Assembly (NCBI GenBank): GCA_934481345.1
Contig: CAKSPF010000001.1
Span: forward strand, 434,001 to 498,000
Direction of reading: 5' to 3'
DNA from: an uncultured Clostridia bacterium
GTDB taxonomy: Bacteria; Bacillota; Clostridia; UMGS1810
Length of the DNA: 64,000 bases
Shown here one piece after another: positions 30,417 to 39,625 of this stretch. A program made the position numbers and the translations under genes. The stretch's first letter is position 1; each line of letters starts with the position of its first letter. A model generated the notes under the pieces. That model was not told the origin of the DNA. It was given only the letters and a program-made list of their open reading frames with translations, and ran no database searches.

Positions 30417-32531
30417 TTACTCCAAAACACTTTTCTGCTCCCTGCTTTTACGGTATACACCCGGAGAAACATTGAGCTTCTTTTTAAATGCCTTGTAAAA
30501 CGCGCCCTCGGTACCGTAGCCGCATACGGCGGAAATATCCGCAATTTTCATCGTGCTTGTTTCCAAAAGCTCCTTCGCCTTGTCTATGCGGAGATTTTCC
30601 ACAAAATTCGAGAAATTCCCGCCAGTTTTTTGCTTTACTATATTGCTTACTGTTTTATCGGATATATCAAATCTTTCCTCAACCTCAGCCATACAGAAGC
30701 TTATATCGCAGTAGTTTTCAAGGATATATTCGATTACATCATCATATATCTTGCTTTCGCTGTGCAGATTTTTAATATAATCGCACAGCTTTTCTATACA
30801 GGCAGTTACCGAAAAAGCTATTTCCTGAATGTTTTTTCTGCTGTCGTAATTTATGATTTCCCCCGAATATCCCATGTTTTTTGCCGCTTTCAGAAGCACT
30901 CGCCTCTGGTCGAAGAAAAGCTGCTCTATGCTGTCGTTTTCAAAGCCGCCCTCGGTCAGGCAATACCACTGCTCATATACAAGACATGAGGCTTTAAAGG
31001 CATTTCCCGATAAGATAAGCTCATAAAGCTTATCCTCCGTTGCGGAAAATACACCAACGTTTCCGGTAGAATTTTCGCTTTCAATAATAATATTTTTATG
31101 CTCAAGATGCCTTAAAAGATTGTATGTGGCTTTGTATTTTTCGGGAAAATCCCTGATATTGTCACAGATGCTGCTCACCGCAACATACATGTCAATTCCG
31201 CTTTCTTTCATACGCAGGACAAACTCCCTCATTTTCTGCGAAACAATTTCGTAGCAATCAGGTGCGTCCCATGCCTTTATGAGCACGACAATGTTTCCGT
31301 CATAATATCTCAGAATTGTTATTGTATCAAGCTCATACTGCTTAATACCTATATCGATAATTTCGGGCAGTATGTTTGAGCTCTTTATGATAAGAATTAT
31401 GCTCTTTCCGAACATATCGGGATATTTTGACTTAATCAGCTCATATTCCGCCTCCGTCAGCGTCATTGTAAACAGCTTGTATATAACGCTCGAAGTCAGA
31501 ACGGAATCAAGATATAAGTTTTGGCTGTTTATTCCCTTTACAACCTCGCCTATATATTCATAGTCGTTTTTTACATTTTCAATACCCGTAAATTCTTCCA
31601 CGGCAAGCGCAAGACTGTGAATTTTTGAGTTGTGCATTTTCCTGAGAAAAAATACAATCCCGACTCCGACTCCAAGTATAAGCATCGTATAAAAAAGCAT
31701 CAGCAGATGCAAAAATCTCATTTTCCCGTGATAATACGACATGGCTATCTTTAAATCAACTCTTATTGCCGCCTTGTCGGTATTGTAGCTTATGAGCTTT
31801 CCTTTCATTTTATCAAAGCCGCCGCTTTTGCACAGAATACTTCCGTCATACGAAGTAAACATGTACTCCGCGTCATCTTTTATATCGGTTATGCCCATTG
31901 CGTCAAACAAATCGTTTATGTTTATAAGACCTATAATTACAGAATCGTTGTCACTGTTTAGTTTTCGGCTTGCGGCAAGACAGACTGCAAGCATATCAGC
32001 CTTTTCGCCGCAGTATACGGTGTCGGGAAAATAGTGCCATGTTTCCGACAGAGCCGATTTTGACGCTTTCTCCAGAAATTCATCAAATCCCATATCCCCG
32101 AAACGTATGAAATCATTCATATCATAATAATCCTCGCCGCATATCACAAGCTTTTTGGAAACGGCAATGTTGCTGCATTTAAGGACGATAAACGAATCCT
32201 TTATTATGTTTGTCAGATCTATCATCTGCGTGTATTTCTCGCTGAAATCCTTTACCCGTGCATATTCTGCGGGTGTATCTACAGTAATAGGTCTGTTTAC
32301 CGCCGCATACTCCTGTGTGTCTATTATGTTTATGGCGATTTTTCTTAAATTTTCAATTTCATTATCCAGCATATTCATAGTAACATCTATATTTCCTCTG
32401 ATACCTGAGGATATATTTTTTTCGTTGATGTTATATGAAACAATATACATCGGTATAAGCACTGCCAGAAGTATTACCGCCGTAATCATATATTGTTTTT
32501 TTACGCTGCTTTCTGCTTTATGAAGTTTCAT
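30417..32531 (-). CDS. Membrane AraC-family sensor-regulator
   Basis: 704 residues from ATG 32531 (GGAG 6 bases upstream). A membrane helix near residues 14-34, an extracellular Cache-like region to about 265, a second helix 'FLHLLMLFYTMLILGVGVGI', and at the end a double helix-turn-helix of AraC type: 'YILENYCDISFCMAEVEERF', 'VSNIVKQKTGGNFSNFVE' and 'IADISAVCGYGTEGAFYKAF'. This one-protein architecture senses sugars outside and activates glycan genes in Paenibacillus-like and Clostridia genomes. It probably controls the surrounding locus. Confidence 0.88.
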   Translation of the reverse strand: MKLHKAESSVKKQYMITAVILLAVLIPMYIVSYNINEKNISSGIRGNIDVTMNMLDNEIENLRKIAINIIDTQEYAAVNRPITVDTPAEYARVKDFSEKYTQMIDLTNIIKDSFIVLKCSNIAVSKKLVICGEDYYDMNDFIRFGDMGFDEFLEKASKSALSETWHYFPDTVYCGEKADMLAVCLAASRKLNSDNDSVIIGLININDLFDAMGITDIKDDAEYMFTSYDGSILCKSGGFDKMKGKLISYNTDKAAIRVDLKIAMSYYHGKMRFLHLLMLFYTMLILGVGVGIVFFLRKMHNSKIHSLALAVEEFTGIENVKNDYEYIGEVVKGINSQNLYLDSVLTSSVIYKLFTMTLTEAEYELIKSKYPDMFGKSIILIIKSSNILPEIIDIGIKQYELDTITILRYYDGNIVVLIKAWDAPDCYEIVSQKMREFVLRMKESGIDMYVAVSSICDNIRDFPEKYKATYNLLRHLEHKNIIIESENSTGNVGVFSATEDKLYELILSGNAFKASCLVYEQWYCLTEGGFENDSIEQLFFDQRRVLLKAAKNMGYSGEIINYDSRKNIQEIAFSVTACIEKLCDYIKNLHSESKIYDDVIEYILENYCDISFCMAEVEERFDISDKTVSNIVKQKTGGNFSNFVENLRIDKAKELLETSTMKIADISAVCGYGTEGAFYKAFKKKLNVSPGVYRKSREQKSVLE

Positions 32532-32598
32532 AACCGTCTCCAAAAAATGAATTTTCTGTCAGAATACTGTGCAAAAAGCTCTGACATATACCGATAAT

Positions 32599-33462
32599 CT
32601 ACACTTCGTCAAACACACGCACATGATCGACTGTAAAAGCGTCGGGAAGCACAGCGCGCGTAAGCTCTTCCACCGGTTTTCCGTTCCACATATCGGCATG
32701 GCCGTCATCGCCTGCTCCGTCGCCGAAATTGCGGTTGTATCCGTGACACTCCGTTGATACAAGTATAAACTGCTCCACATGAGAAACCGCAACATTCGGA
32801 GGCCCCTGCCGGCCGATTTTTTTGCCGTCCGCATAAAACGTATATCCGCCCTCATTCCAATCGACGCCGTAATAATGCCAGCCGTCCTCTGTTTCCTCAA
32901 ACGGAAATCTGAAATGTCCGGGCCATACTGCGTCTTTTCCGTAGCCGTTAAAGCCGTTTCCGCAAAGCATAAGCCCCTCTGTATGCTGACGGTAGTTTTC
33001 CATAATATCCGTTTCAACGCCGCAGTATTTTGCGTCCGGATGCGAGCCGATACCGGGTGCCTGGAGCCAGAATGCCGCATGCCAGCCCGGATTTTTCGGA
33101 AGCTTGCAGCGGATTTCATAGTAGCCGAAACGGTGCATGAACTTTGCCGGCTGATATTTGCCGAACGGCCACATGCCTTTTGAATCCTTCGGCATATCAT
33201 ACGTCAGAGAACCCGTCTGAAGATGGCCCGAATAATAGTCGCCGTTTTTTTCAATCAATTCTATCACAAGGTTGCTGTTGCCGTCAACGGAAACCCCTTC
33301 GCGTGAAAATGTCGGTGATTTTTTGCCCCAGAAATATTCACGGAAATTCCACTTGCTTTCATCAAGCTCACTGCCGTCGAATTCATCCTGCCAGACTAAT
33401 TTCCAGTTCTTTTCTTTCGGAAGATAACTCGGCGCGTGATTTTCTATTTTTATTTCTTTCAT
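32599..33462 (-). CDS. GH16 family glycoside hydrolase without signal peptide
   Basis: 287 residues, a single GH16 jelly roll. 'KLVWQDEFDGSELDESKWNF' opens the domain. The catalytic E-x-D-x-x-E motif is 'GVETDIMENY' (Glu150 nucleophile, Glu155 acid/base by family rule). 'HYYGVDWNEGGYTFYADGKK' and 'DHVRVFDE' close it. GH16 enzymes cut beta-1,3/1,4 glucans, galactans, agars or carrageenans, and the sequence alone does not fix the substrate. The lack of a signal suggests action on imported oligosaccharides, unusual for this family. Confidence 0.88.
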   Translation of the reverse strand: MKEIKIENHAPSYLPKEKNWKLVWQDEFDGSELDESKWNFREYFWGKKSPTFSREGVSVDGNSNLVIELIEKNGDYYSGHLQTGSLTYDMPKDSKGMWPFGKYQPAKFMHRFGYYEIRCKLPKNPGWHAAFWLQAPGIGSHPDAKYCGVETDIMENYRQHTEGLMLCGNGFNGYGKDAVWPGHFRFPFEETEDGWHYYGVDWNEGGYTFYADGKKIGRQGPPNVAVSHVEQFILVSTECHGYNRNFGDGAGDDGHADMWNGKPVEELTRAVLPDAFTVDHVRVFDEV

Positions 33463-33480
33463 TTTCTTCTCCTCAAAATA

Positions 33481-35133
33481 CTATTTTTTTATTCTGTCAT
33501 AAGCAACCTGGGTAACATTTATCAAATGCTCTATACCCATTGCCTTAATATTTGCAACATATCCGTCCCAACCCGACTCTATATCCTTTGTTCCGGTAAT
33601 AAACTCAACTGTTGATTTCTCCACATATGACATTATGGAGTTTCTTATATTGATGATTTCATCATATTCGTCAATACTGTATACAAGCTTTGAAATATAC
33701 TCCTTCGGTGTGTAGCTCTGATATACGATTGATGAACGGGCAATTTCATAATCCATCGGCTTTGAAGCGGTTACGGCAATTCCGAAAGCAATATTATAAT
33801 CCCTGTAGCCGGGGCCCATTCCGAACCAATGCGAATTTTGCTTTACTCCCCATTCCAGACCCGGAATAATAAGCGCCGGATAACCCTCGTCTGCCGCAAC
33901 GCTTACATCTTCATCGGTTGCGCTCTGCCAGTCCTTACCCTCGATTCCCCACCTGTTCATAATCGAAACATACTCGTCACACATCAGATCGCCCAGGCGG
34001 AATGCCGCTTCGGGATACTTGCAGCTTTTGGTTATAAAAAATCTGTTCATAGGCTTGCTTGCCCATATTATTGAATTTTTTTCGCCGTTCGGGCCTTCGA
34101 GCGGCTCTGCCACCTTGTACTGCTGAGCCTTAGGATCGTCCTCCGCAATGGCAGGCTTCATCGAAACCAAGGCTCCCACAACGGGTTCCTCTTTGTTCAC
34201 GAGGTTGTCAAGCTGCTCGGAGGTTGCAGTAAACGACGACGGCAGCAGCAAGCCCTCGCTGCAAAGCTTTTTAAGGTATTTCAAGCCTTCCTTCCACCTG
34301 TCGTCCGTGCAGGCAAAACGGATAATTCCGTCTTCGGGATACATATAATAATCCTCAACATCCGCATATACAAAAGCGCTCATTATGAAGTCCGTAAAAT
34401 TTGACGGTGCAACGTCCGACAGTCCTGCTCCCACAAACGGCAGCTCGTCGTTAATCCCGTTTCCGTTAGGATCGCCGTATTTGATTGCCTTAAGAACATT
34501 ATAGAAATCATCCGTTGTTTTCGGGAAATCCAATCCGAGCTTGTCGAGAAACGGCTTGTATATCCATAATTTCATGGCATATTCGTTCTGAAGAATTTTG
34601 GTGTATTTCGGAACGCAGTAAATGTTTCCGTCAGACATTGTAATCATATCCGTAAATTTACTGCCTTCTTTTTCTATAATCTTTTTTAAATAATATGATG
34701 AATTTTCATAATAGTCGTTAAGCGGCAGTATATAGCCTTTTTGCCCGTATGAAATCATATCGGAGTCATCAACGTTGTTTCCTATTATTATATCCGGCAG
34801 ATTGTTGCCGCCCGCACTCATCAGAAGCTCTATTGTTTCGTCCATATTGTCGGTATCGTATACCACAAAATCCAGCTCGGCATTCATTTTTTTCTCAAGA
34901 TATTTTGTCAGCTCGTTTGTTTCAAAGTTTTCAACGACGCTTGTCCCTGCCAGACCTACCGTAAGAGTAATTTTTTCCTTGCATACAGGGAAAACACCGG
35001 GCTTATTCAGATTTACGTCGCCGTGATATCGGCTTTGAGGTGTAACACTTTCCTTTTTGGCAGAACAGCCGAAAAGAAATGAGCAAATTACAGCCATAGT
35101 AAAACATATAAATCTTTTTGAAATATTTCTCAC
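33481..35133 (-). CDS. Sugar-binding lipoprotein, LipO-like, without adjacent permeases
   Basis: 550 residues from GTG 35133. Lipobox 'SFLFGC' gives a lipid-modified Cys. The mature start 'NLNKPGVFPVCKEKITLTVG' is like that of the 57883 protein. 'DTDNMDETIELLMSAGGNNL' and 'GKDWQSATDEDVSVAADEGY' are typical of large CUT1 binding proteins. It would capture oligosaccharides for an ABC importer. No permease lies beside it, so it may serve the pair at 55947-57846 (inference). A promoter with TTGCCT and TATGAT (18-base spacer, minus strand) lies just upstream. Confidence 0.87.
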   Translation of the reverse strand: MRNISKRFICFTMAVICSFLFGCSAKKESVTPQSRYHGDVNLNKPGVFPVCKEKITLTVGLAGTSVVENFETNELTKYLEKKMNAELDFVVYDTDNMDETIELLMSAGGNNLPDIIIGNNVDDSDMISYGQKGYILPLNDYYENSSYYLKKIIEKEGSKFTDMITMSDGNIYCVPKYTKILQNEYAMKLWIYKPFLDKLGLDFPKTTDDFYNVLKAIKYGDPNGNGINDELPFVGAGLSDVAPSNFTDFIMSAFVYADVEDYYMYPEDGIIRFACTDDRWKEGLKYLKKLCSEGLLLPSSFTATSEQLDNLVNKEEPVVGALVSMKPAIAEDDPKAQQYKVAEPLEGPNGEKNSIIWASKPMNRFFITKSCKYPEAAFRLGDLMCDEYVSIMNRWGIEGKDWQSATDEDVSVAADEGYPALIIPGLEWGVKQNSHWFGMGPGYRDYNIAFGIAVTASKPMDYEIARSSIVYQSYTPKEYISKLVYSIDEYDEIINIRNSIMSYVEKSTVEFITGTKDIESGWDGYVANIKAMGIEHLINVTQVAYDRIKK

Positions 35134-35243
35134 CGTATTACACCTCTCATTATTTCATCAATTATATCATACCATATTGTCAGGCATATAGGCAAGCGTA
35201 ACCTGAACCCAATATGCCCTAAGTTTGAAAAATCACAGTATTT

Positions 35244-36122
35244 TTACATGTACTTCTTAACCATTTCTTTTTCAAAATTCAATAAATATGCCGCTTCCGC
35301 GTCGATTACCGCCTCAGTCGGATTGTCTACGAGGTCGCGGAATACATGAATATCCCTTCCTACCTCTCCGCCCTTCATTACAAAAGGCTCCGATATAATT
35401 CTGCCCTTATAGTTTATGTCCGCAAGAGCCTTGAAGATTTCATCCCAGTCAATATGTCCTCTGCCGGGCGCCGTTCTGTTGTTTTCGCCTGTGTGAAAGC
35501 TTGTAAGCTTATCGCCGGCAAGCCTTATGGCGTCGCCGATGTTGCTTTCCTCGATATTCATATGGTATGTATCGAGAAGTACGCCTATGTTCGGACTGTC
35601 TATCATCTCAACGTAGTCAAGAGCCTCTTTTGCAGTATTTATAATGCATGTTTCAAAACGGTTTACCGCCTCTACACAATACGTTACACCGTACTCCTCG
35701 GCAGTTTTGATAATTTCTTTCATACTCTTTACACTCTGCTCAAGATAAGGGCGTTTGTTATCCATTACAACTCCGGGCGTTCCCCAGCCTGCATAGCTTA
35801 CTCCGGAAAGAAGCGTTCCGCCGCCGACATGCATCTTTTTTATAATGTTTTGCAAATATTTAACTCCGCCCTTCCTTTTTTCTTCATCCAATGACGAAAC
35901 GTCATAAGCCGGGTCAAGACCGAGACTGTATGTAAGCTCTATACCTGCCTCGTCCGCCAAAGCCCTTAAAGAACGGATTTTTTCATCAGACATTTCAAGA
36001 AGCGGCTGCGCCTGAAATTCGAGTATGTCAAATCCTATATCCGCAGCTTTTTTTATGTATTTTGCATGGTCTGCATCCCAGTTCTTTTCCCAGAAATTCA
36101 TAAATATGCCAAACTTATTCAT
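35244..36122 (-). CDS. D-tagatose/D-psicose 3-epimerase family sugar epimerase
   Basis: 292 residues from ATG 36122 with AGGAGG-like AAAAGGAAATG context; a longer frame extends into the preceding gene's end. TIM barrel with 'KFGIFMNFWEKNWDADHAKY', 'GFDILEFQAQPLLEM', 'TYCVEAVNRFETCIINTA' (metal Glu), 'IGVLLDTYHMNIEE' (metal Asp and His), and 'GHIDWDEIFKAL', 'ISEPFV' (final Glu). These match DTEase/DPEase C3-epimerases of ketoses. The isomerase-like gene lies 13 bases upstream. Confidence 0.87.
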   Translation of the reverse strand: MNKFGIFMNFWEKNWDADHAKYIKKAADIGFDILEFQAQPLLEMSDEKIRSLRALADEAGIELTYSLGLDPAYDVSSLDEEKRKGGVKYLQNIIKKMHVGGGTLLSGVSYAGWGTPGVVMDNKRPYLEQSVKSMKEIIKTAEEYGVTYCVEAVNRFETCIINTAKEALDYVEMIDSPNIGVLLDTYHMNIEESNIGDAIRLAGDKLTSFHTGENNRTAPGRGHIDWDEIFKALADINYKGRIISEPFVMKGGEVGRDIHVFRDLVDNPTEAVIDAEAAYLLNFEKEMVKKYM

Positions 36123-36135
36123 TTCCTTTTCCTCC

Positions 36136-37521
36136 TCATATAATGCTGCATTCAATGCCAAGATATTTATTGAACGCTTCCGCTACCGCGTCGGCACAAC
36201 TTCCGAACGAGAAACAAAGGTGATGCTTATATCCCTCCGTTGCAATATGATTTATTACCTTATTTATTGTATCGCCCTGCAAAACCTTGCCCGAACCGAA
36301 AAACTCCTTTTCAATTTCATCATCGGTGAACGCGCCTTCGCTTACAAATGCCGTAAGCCTGCCGTTTTCCGTCTTTAAGCTTCCGTATGTGACATTGCCG
36401 CTTTTCAGCGTGCTCTTGTTAACGCCGACTCCGGAGCCGTCTCCGAAGGTTTTTTTAAACATTTTGTGCTCAATTATTTCTCCCTTTTCCGTCAGCATTG
36501 AAATCGGATTGGGACCGCAATGAAACACAATATACTTGTCATCGGCATTACCGTAGTTGTTGTTAAAGTCTAAAAGCGTGGCGGCTTTGCCCGTCGCAAG
36601 AGCTACCGCGCGCATCATAACCGCATTGTTTACGTCAAGCTCGCATGCAGCGGCTATTCCCTTTTCGTTCAAATCGCACAGTATCATGCACGGTGCAATG
36701 CCAAACTTTATTTCAAGCTCGCTCCAGCATCTGAGCGCTATCGCGTCAAGCTTGTATTCGGAAATAATATCGTCAATTACAACGCCCAGACGTGCAATAT
36801 TATACATTTTTTCTTCCGGGTAACCCTTAAATGTTGTCTGTGCAAGGTACTCAACCTTCTTTGCTTCGATTTTCGCCCTGTCGGCATTTTCCATGCGTAT
36901 AAATACATCGCTGAGGTCTATTGACTCAACGTTTATGCCGGCATTCATCATGGCAATTTCATCAAACCGCACCGTCTTGAATGCAGTCGTTCTTGCACCG
37001 ATTGCACCGACATTAAAGCTTTTCATGCCTCCCGCCACGCGGCATACCGACGCAAACCTGTCAAGGTCCTGCCTGAAATCCTCTGTATCGGGTTTTACCA
37101 CAAATTTTTTTGTAAGCGTATACGGAATTTTCTGCTGCCGCAATACGTTGCACAGTGCAAACTTTCCGCACATCGCGTCTCTTCTGTGTGCAAAATCCAT
37201 TTTGCCGATTTCATCGGGATATGCCTGCACGAGTATCGGAACATTTGCATTTTTAAGAGCGGCGCTTGCACCGTTTTCATCTCCGAAATTCGGCATACAA
37301 ACGATTATGCCGTCATATTTTCCTCTGTTGTTTTCGAGGAAATCCGCATATGCAAGACCTTCATCAATTGTTTCTACAGCGCCGTACCTTGTTAAATTTT
37401 CATCCATGCAGATATAGTCATATCCGCACTCGCCGAGAACCTTTGTAAGCTCCTGACGCGCCCCGGCGATTACCTCACCGGGGAAAAAACCTCTGTTTGC
37501 AAAATATAAAGCAAATGTCAT
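36136..37521 (-). CDS. L-fucose isomerase-like protein
   Basis: 461 residues. 'YDGIIVCMPNFGDENGASAA', 'RVAGGMKSFNVGAIGARTTA' and 'AIALRCWSELEIKFGIAPC' (with the metal-binding Glu), then 'FHCGPNPIS' (His), match the fucose/arabinose isomerase superfamily. This is shorter than true L-fucose isomerases (about 590), so the exact sugar is open. It would convert an aldose to a ketose, which the epimerase encoded next could then alter at C3. ATG 37521 has a weak GGTGATGAG site. Confidence 0.82.
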   Translation of the reverse strand: MTFALYFANRGFFPGEVIAGARQELTKVLGECGYDYICMDENLTRYGAVETIDEGLAYADFLENNRGKYDGIIVCMPNFGDENGASAALKNANVPILVQAYPDEIGKMDFAHRRDAMCGKFALCNVLRQQKIPYTLTKKFVVKPDTEDFRQDLDRFASVCRVAGGMKSFNVGAIGARTTAFKTVRFDEIAMMNAGINVESIDLSDVFIRMENADRAKIEAKKVEYLAQTTFKGYPEEKMYNIARLGVVIDDIISEYKLDAIALRCWSELEIKFGIAPCMILCDLNEKGIAAACELDVNNAVMMRAVALATGKAATLLDFNNNYGNADDKYIVFHCGPNPISMLTEKGEIIEHKMFKKTFGDGSGVGVNKSTLKSGNVTYGSLKTENGRLTAFVSEGAFTDDEIEKEFFGSGKVLQGDTINKVINHIATEGYKHHLCFSFGSCADAVAEAFNKYLGIECSII

Positions 37522-37533
37522 TTTCTCATCACC

Positions 37534-39621
37534 TCATTGATTAAATTTTATTTTGAATTCATACTCTTTTGTTTCGTCGGGCATAAATGTTAAATACGCA
37601 ATATCCCTGCTTTCCGCCTCAAAAACGTCACTATCCGCAATACTAAAGCCTTCGGGAATGTACAGTGCAATCCGGTATTCATCATTTTTTACAAGATTTG
37701 CTTTAAGACGCAGCGTATTGTCATCATATTTCATTTCCGTGATTTCCGCAGCGCCCTGGGTAATGTGCCTTGACGTGCTCACAATCTGCGGTATATTCTT
37801 ATTCTCACGAACGGCAAAAACCCTTGTTTCGCACGGTTCAAGGCTTACGGAAATTCCGTCCTTTACCCGTCCGAGATATTCGTCATGCCAGAAATCATAC
37901 ACATGATATGCTTTGCCGCAAAGTTCCAAATCATTTTTAAAATCAAGAAAATACGTCCTGCTCTCCTCTGTGGTATTAAAAACACTTGCCACACTGTATG
38001 TTTCCCGGCTTTGGCTTATGCAAAGGTTTGTTACGAGAACATCGGGGCAGTCAACTCTTGCGAAAATATCCTTGGGACTTATATCAAGCGGCGGAATTAC
38101 ACGCTTTAAAATATCCACCCTCTCCTTTGGCAAATCCGAAAGATTGTCACCGAAAGTTACGGGCATACCGAGCATTGATACAAATACCGCTCTCGAAATT
38201 GCCTGGTTCATACTGTTGAATTCCTCTCTTACAACAACATTGTCAGCGTCGTTGTACAGCATGATATTATGCAGCGGATAAAATTCCATTGTTCTTAAAA
38301 CGCAGTTTTTTATAAATTCATCCCATTTGAAAATATCAAGACCTATTCTTGCACCGTCAAATATGTCCGCTCCCCACAGAATATCAGAGCCGTTGTCACC
38401 CGAACACGAAAGCATATACATGCCGTTTCCGAGAATTTCTCTGGTTTTTGCAATCATGTTTCTGTATGCCCTATATGTTGTCAGGGACTTATCATAAAGC
38501 CTGTCATGATATTTTTCTGTCATTTCCATGCATATCGGAAGCGTATCAAACTTAACCGCCCCGTATCCCCACTCTTTTACCTGCGAAAGCGCTTTTGGCA
38601 GATAATCATTCAAAAATACCGGATGCGTTATGTCATAAAAATACATTCCTACCCAGGTCGGCTCTTTGGCAAGTACAATCTCCGGATGCTCTTTTATATA
38701 GTCGGTTTCCCATGTTTCATGGGTAAATCCTATCCACAGCGACGGGATAAGACCAAGCTCCTTTATTTTATCGGAAACATATTTAAGACCGTTCGGATAT
38801 TTCTTCATGTCGGGATGAAAGGTATCCACTCCGTCGTCGCGCGGATTTTCTTCATAAAACTCCTTGTGAACCCAGTCGCTTACAACGTAAAAACCCTTGT
38901 GATACCACTCCCAGTCTATCCATATGGCATTTGCACCGAAATCCTTTAAATACCTGCTTTGAAAAACGGCATTTTCAAGCACCGTTTTTTCACTCGCTTC
39001 AAACTTTACCGCATACCAGCTCATCCATCCGGCAGGCGGCCTTGTGCCGAAAGTATTGTTTTTGTTAAGCCTGCCGTAAGGAATATGATATTTATTTTTG
39101 TAAATATCCTTCCGAAAGCTGAATTTAAAATCCGCCCTGCCCGAAAGCGTATATACATTTTCCTCACAGTCAAATCCGATATATGCGCAATCGCTCTCAA
39201 TAACCGCGGCGGAATCGGTATTTTTATCAAACAGCATATTGTCGCCCTTTGATACCGCATTTCCCAAAGAACAGTTAAATACCGCCGACCTCTTTTCCGT
39301 CCTCATCGCAAGCAAATCTTTCGTATCCGCAAAGCAGAATTTCGCTTTTATACCAACCTCAGGCACGGATTTTACGCTTATACCGTCATTGTCCGCCCTG
39401 AAAATAAGCGCAAGCGCCTTATCCCCTTTTGTGTAACAGACTCTTTTTTCAAACGCCGTATTTTCAAGACTGTATGTAACGTCACAGTCATCAAAGCAAA
39501 AATCGCATATGATTTCTGCTTTGATACACTGCCCGGCAAATCCGGCGGTAAAAGTAAAATCCTTTGTATCATAACTAAGATAATATTCGTTGTAGCTTAC
39601 ATATGCACAATCTGTCCGCAA
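37534..39621 (-). CDS. GH36-like alpha-galactosidase family enzyme
   Basis: 695 residues from TTG 39621, chosen because AAAGGAGAT lies 7 bases upstream; the frame opens earlier at TTG 39639. N-terminal beta domain, then a barrel from about 200: 'AIWIDWEWYHKGF', 'LIPSLWIGFTHETW', 'WGYGAVKFDTLPIC' (the K-F-D Asp is the nucleophile in GH36/27), and 'DIFDGARIGLDIFKW' (the Asp after R-I-G-L is the acid/base). No signal peptide, so it acts inside. It starts 4 bases after the GH39-like gene's stop. Likely substrate: alpha-galactoside or a related sugar. Confidence 0.85.
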   Translation of the reverse strand: MRTDCAYVSYNEYYLSYDTKDFTFTAGFAGQCIKAEIICDFCFDDCDVTYSLENTAFEKRVCYTKGDKALALIFRADNDGISVKSVPEVGIKAKFCFADTKDLLAMRTEKRSAVFNCSLGNAVSKGDNMLFDKNTDSAAVIESDCAYIGFDCEENVYTLSGRADFKFSFRKDIYKNKYHIPYGRLNKNNTFGTRPPAGWMSWYAVKFEASEKTVLENAVFQSRYLKDFGANAIWIDWEWYHKGFYVVSDWVHKEFYEENPRDDGVDTFHPDMKKYPNGLKYVSDKIKELGLIPSLWIGFTHETWETDYIKEHPEIVLAKEPTWVGMYFYDITHPVFLNDYLPKALSQVKEWGYGAVKFDTLPICMEMTEKYHDRLYDKSLTTYRAYRNMIAKTREILGNGMYMLSCSGDNGSDILWGADIFDGARIGLDIFKWDEFIKNCVLRTMEFYPLHNIMLYNDADNVVVREEFNSMNQAISRAVFVSMLGMPVTFGDNLSDLPKERVDILKRVIPPLDISPKDIFARVDCPDVLVTNLCISQSRETYSVASVFNTTEESRTYFLDFKNDLELCGKAYHVYDFWHDEYLGRVKDGISVSLEPCETRVFAVRENKNIPQIVSTSRHITQGAAEITEMKYDDNTLRLKANLVKNDEYRIALYIPEGFSIADSDVFEAESRDIAYLTFMPDETKEYEFKIKFNQ

Positions 39622-39625
39622 TGCA

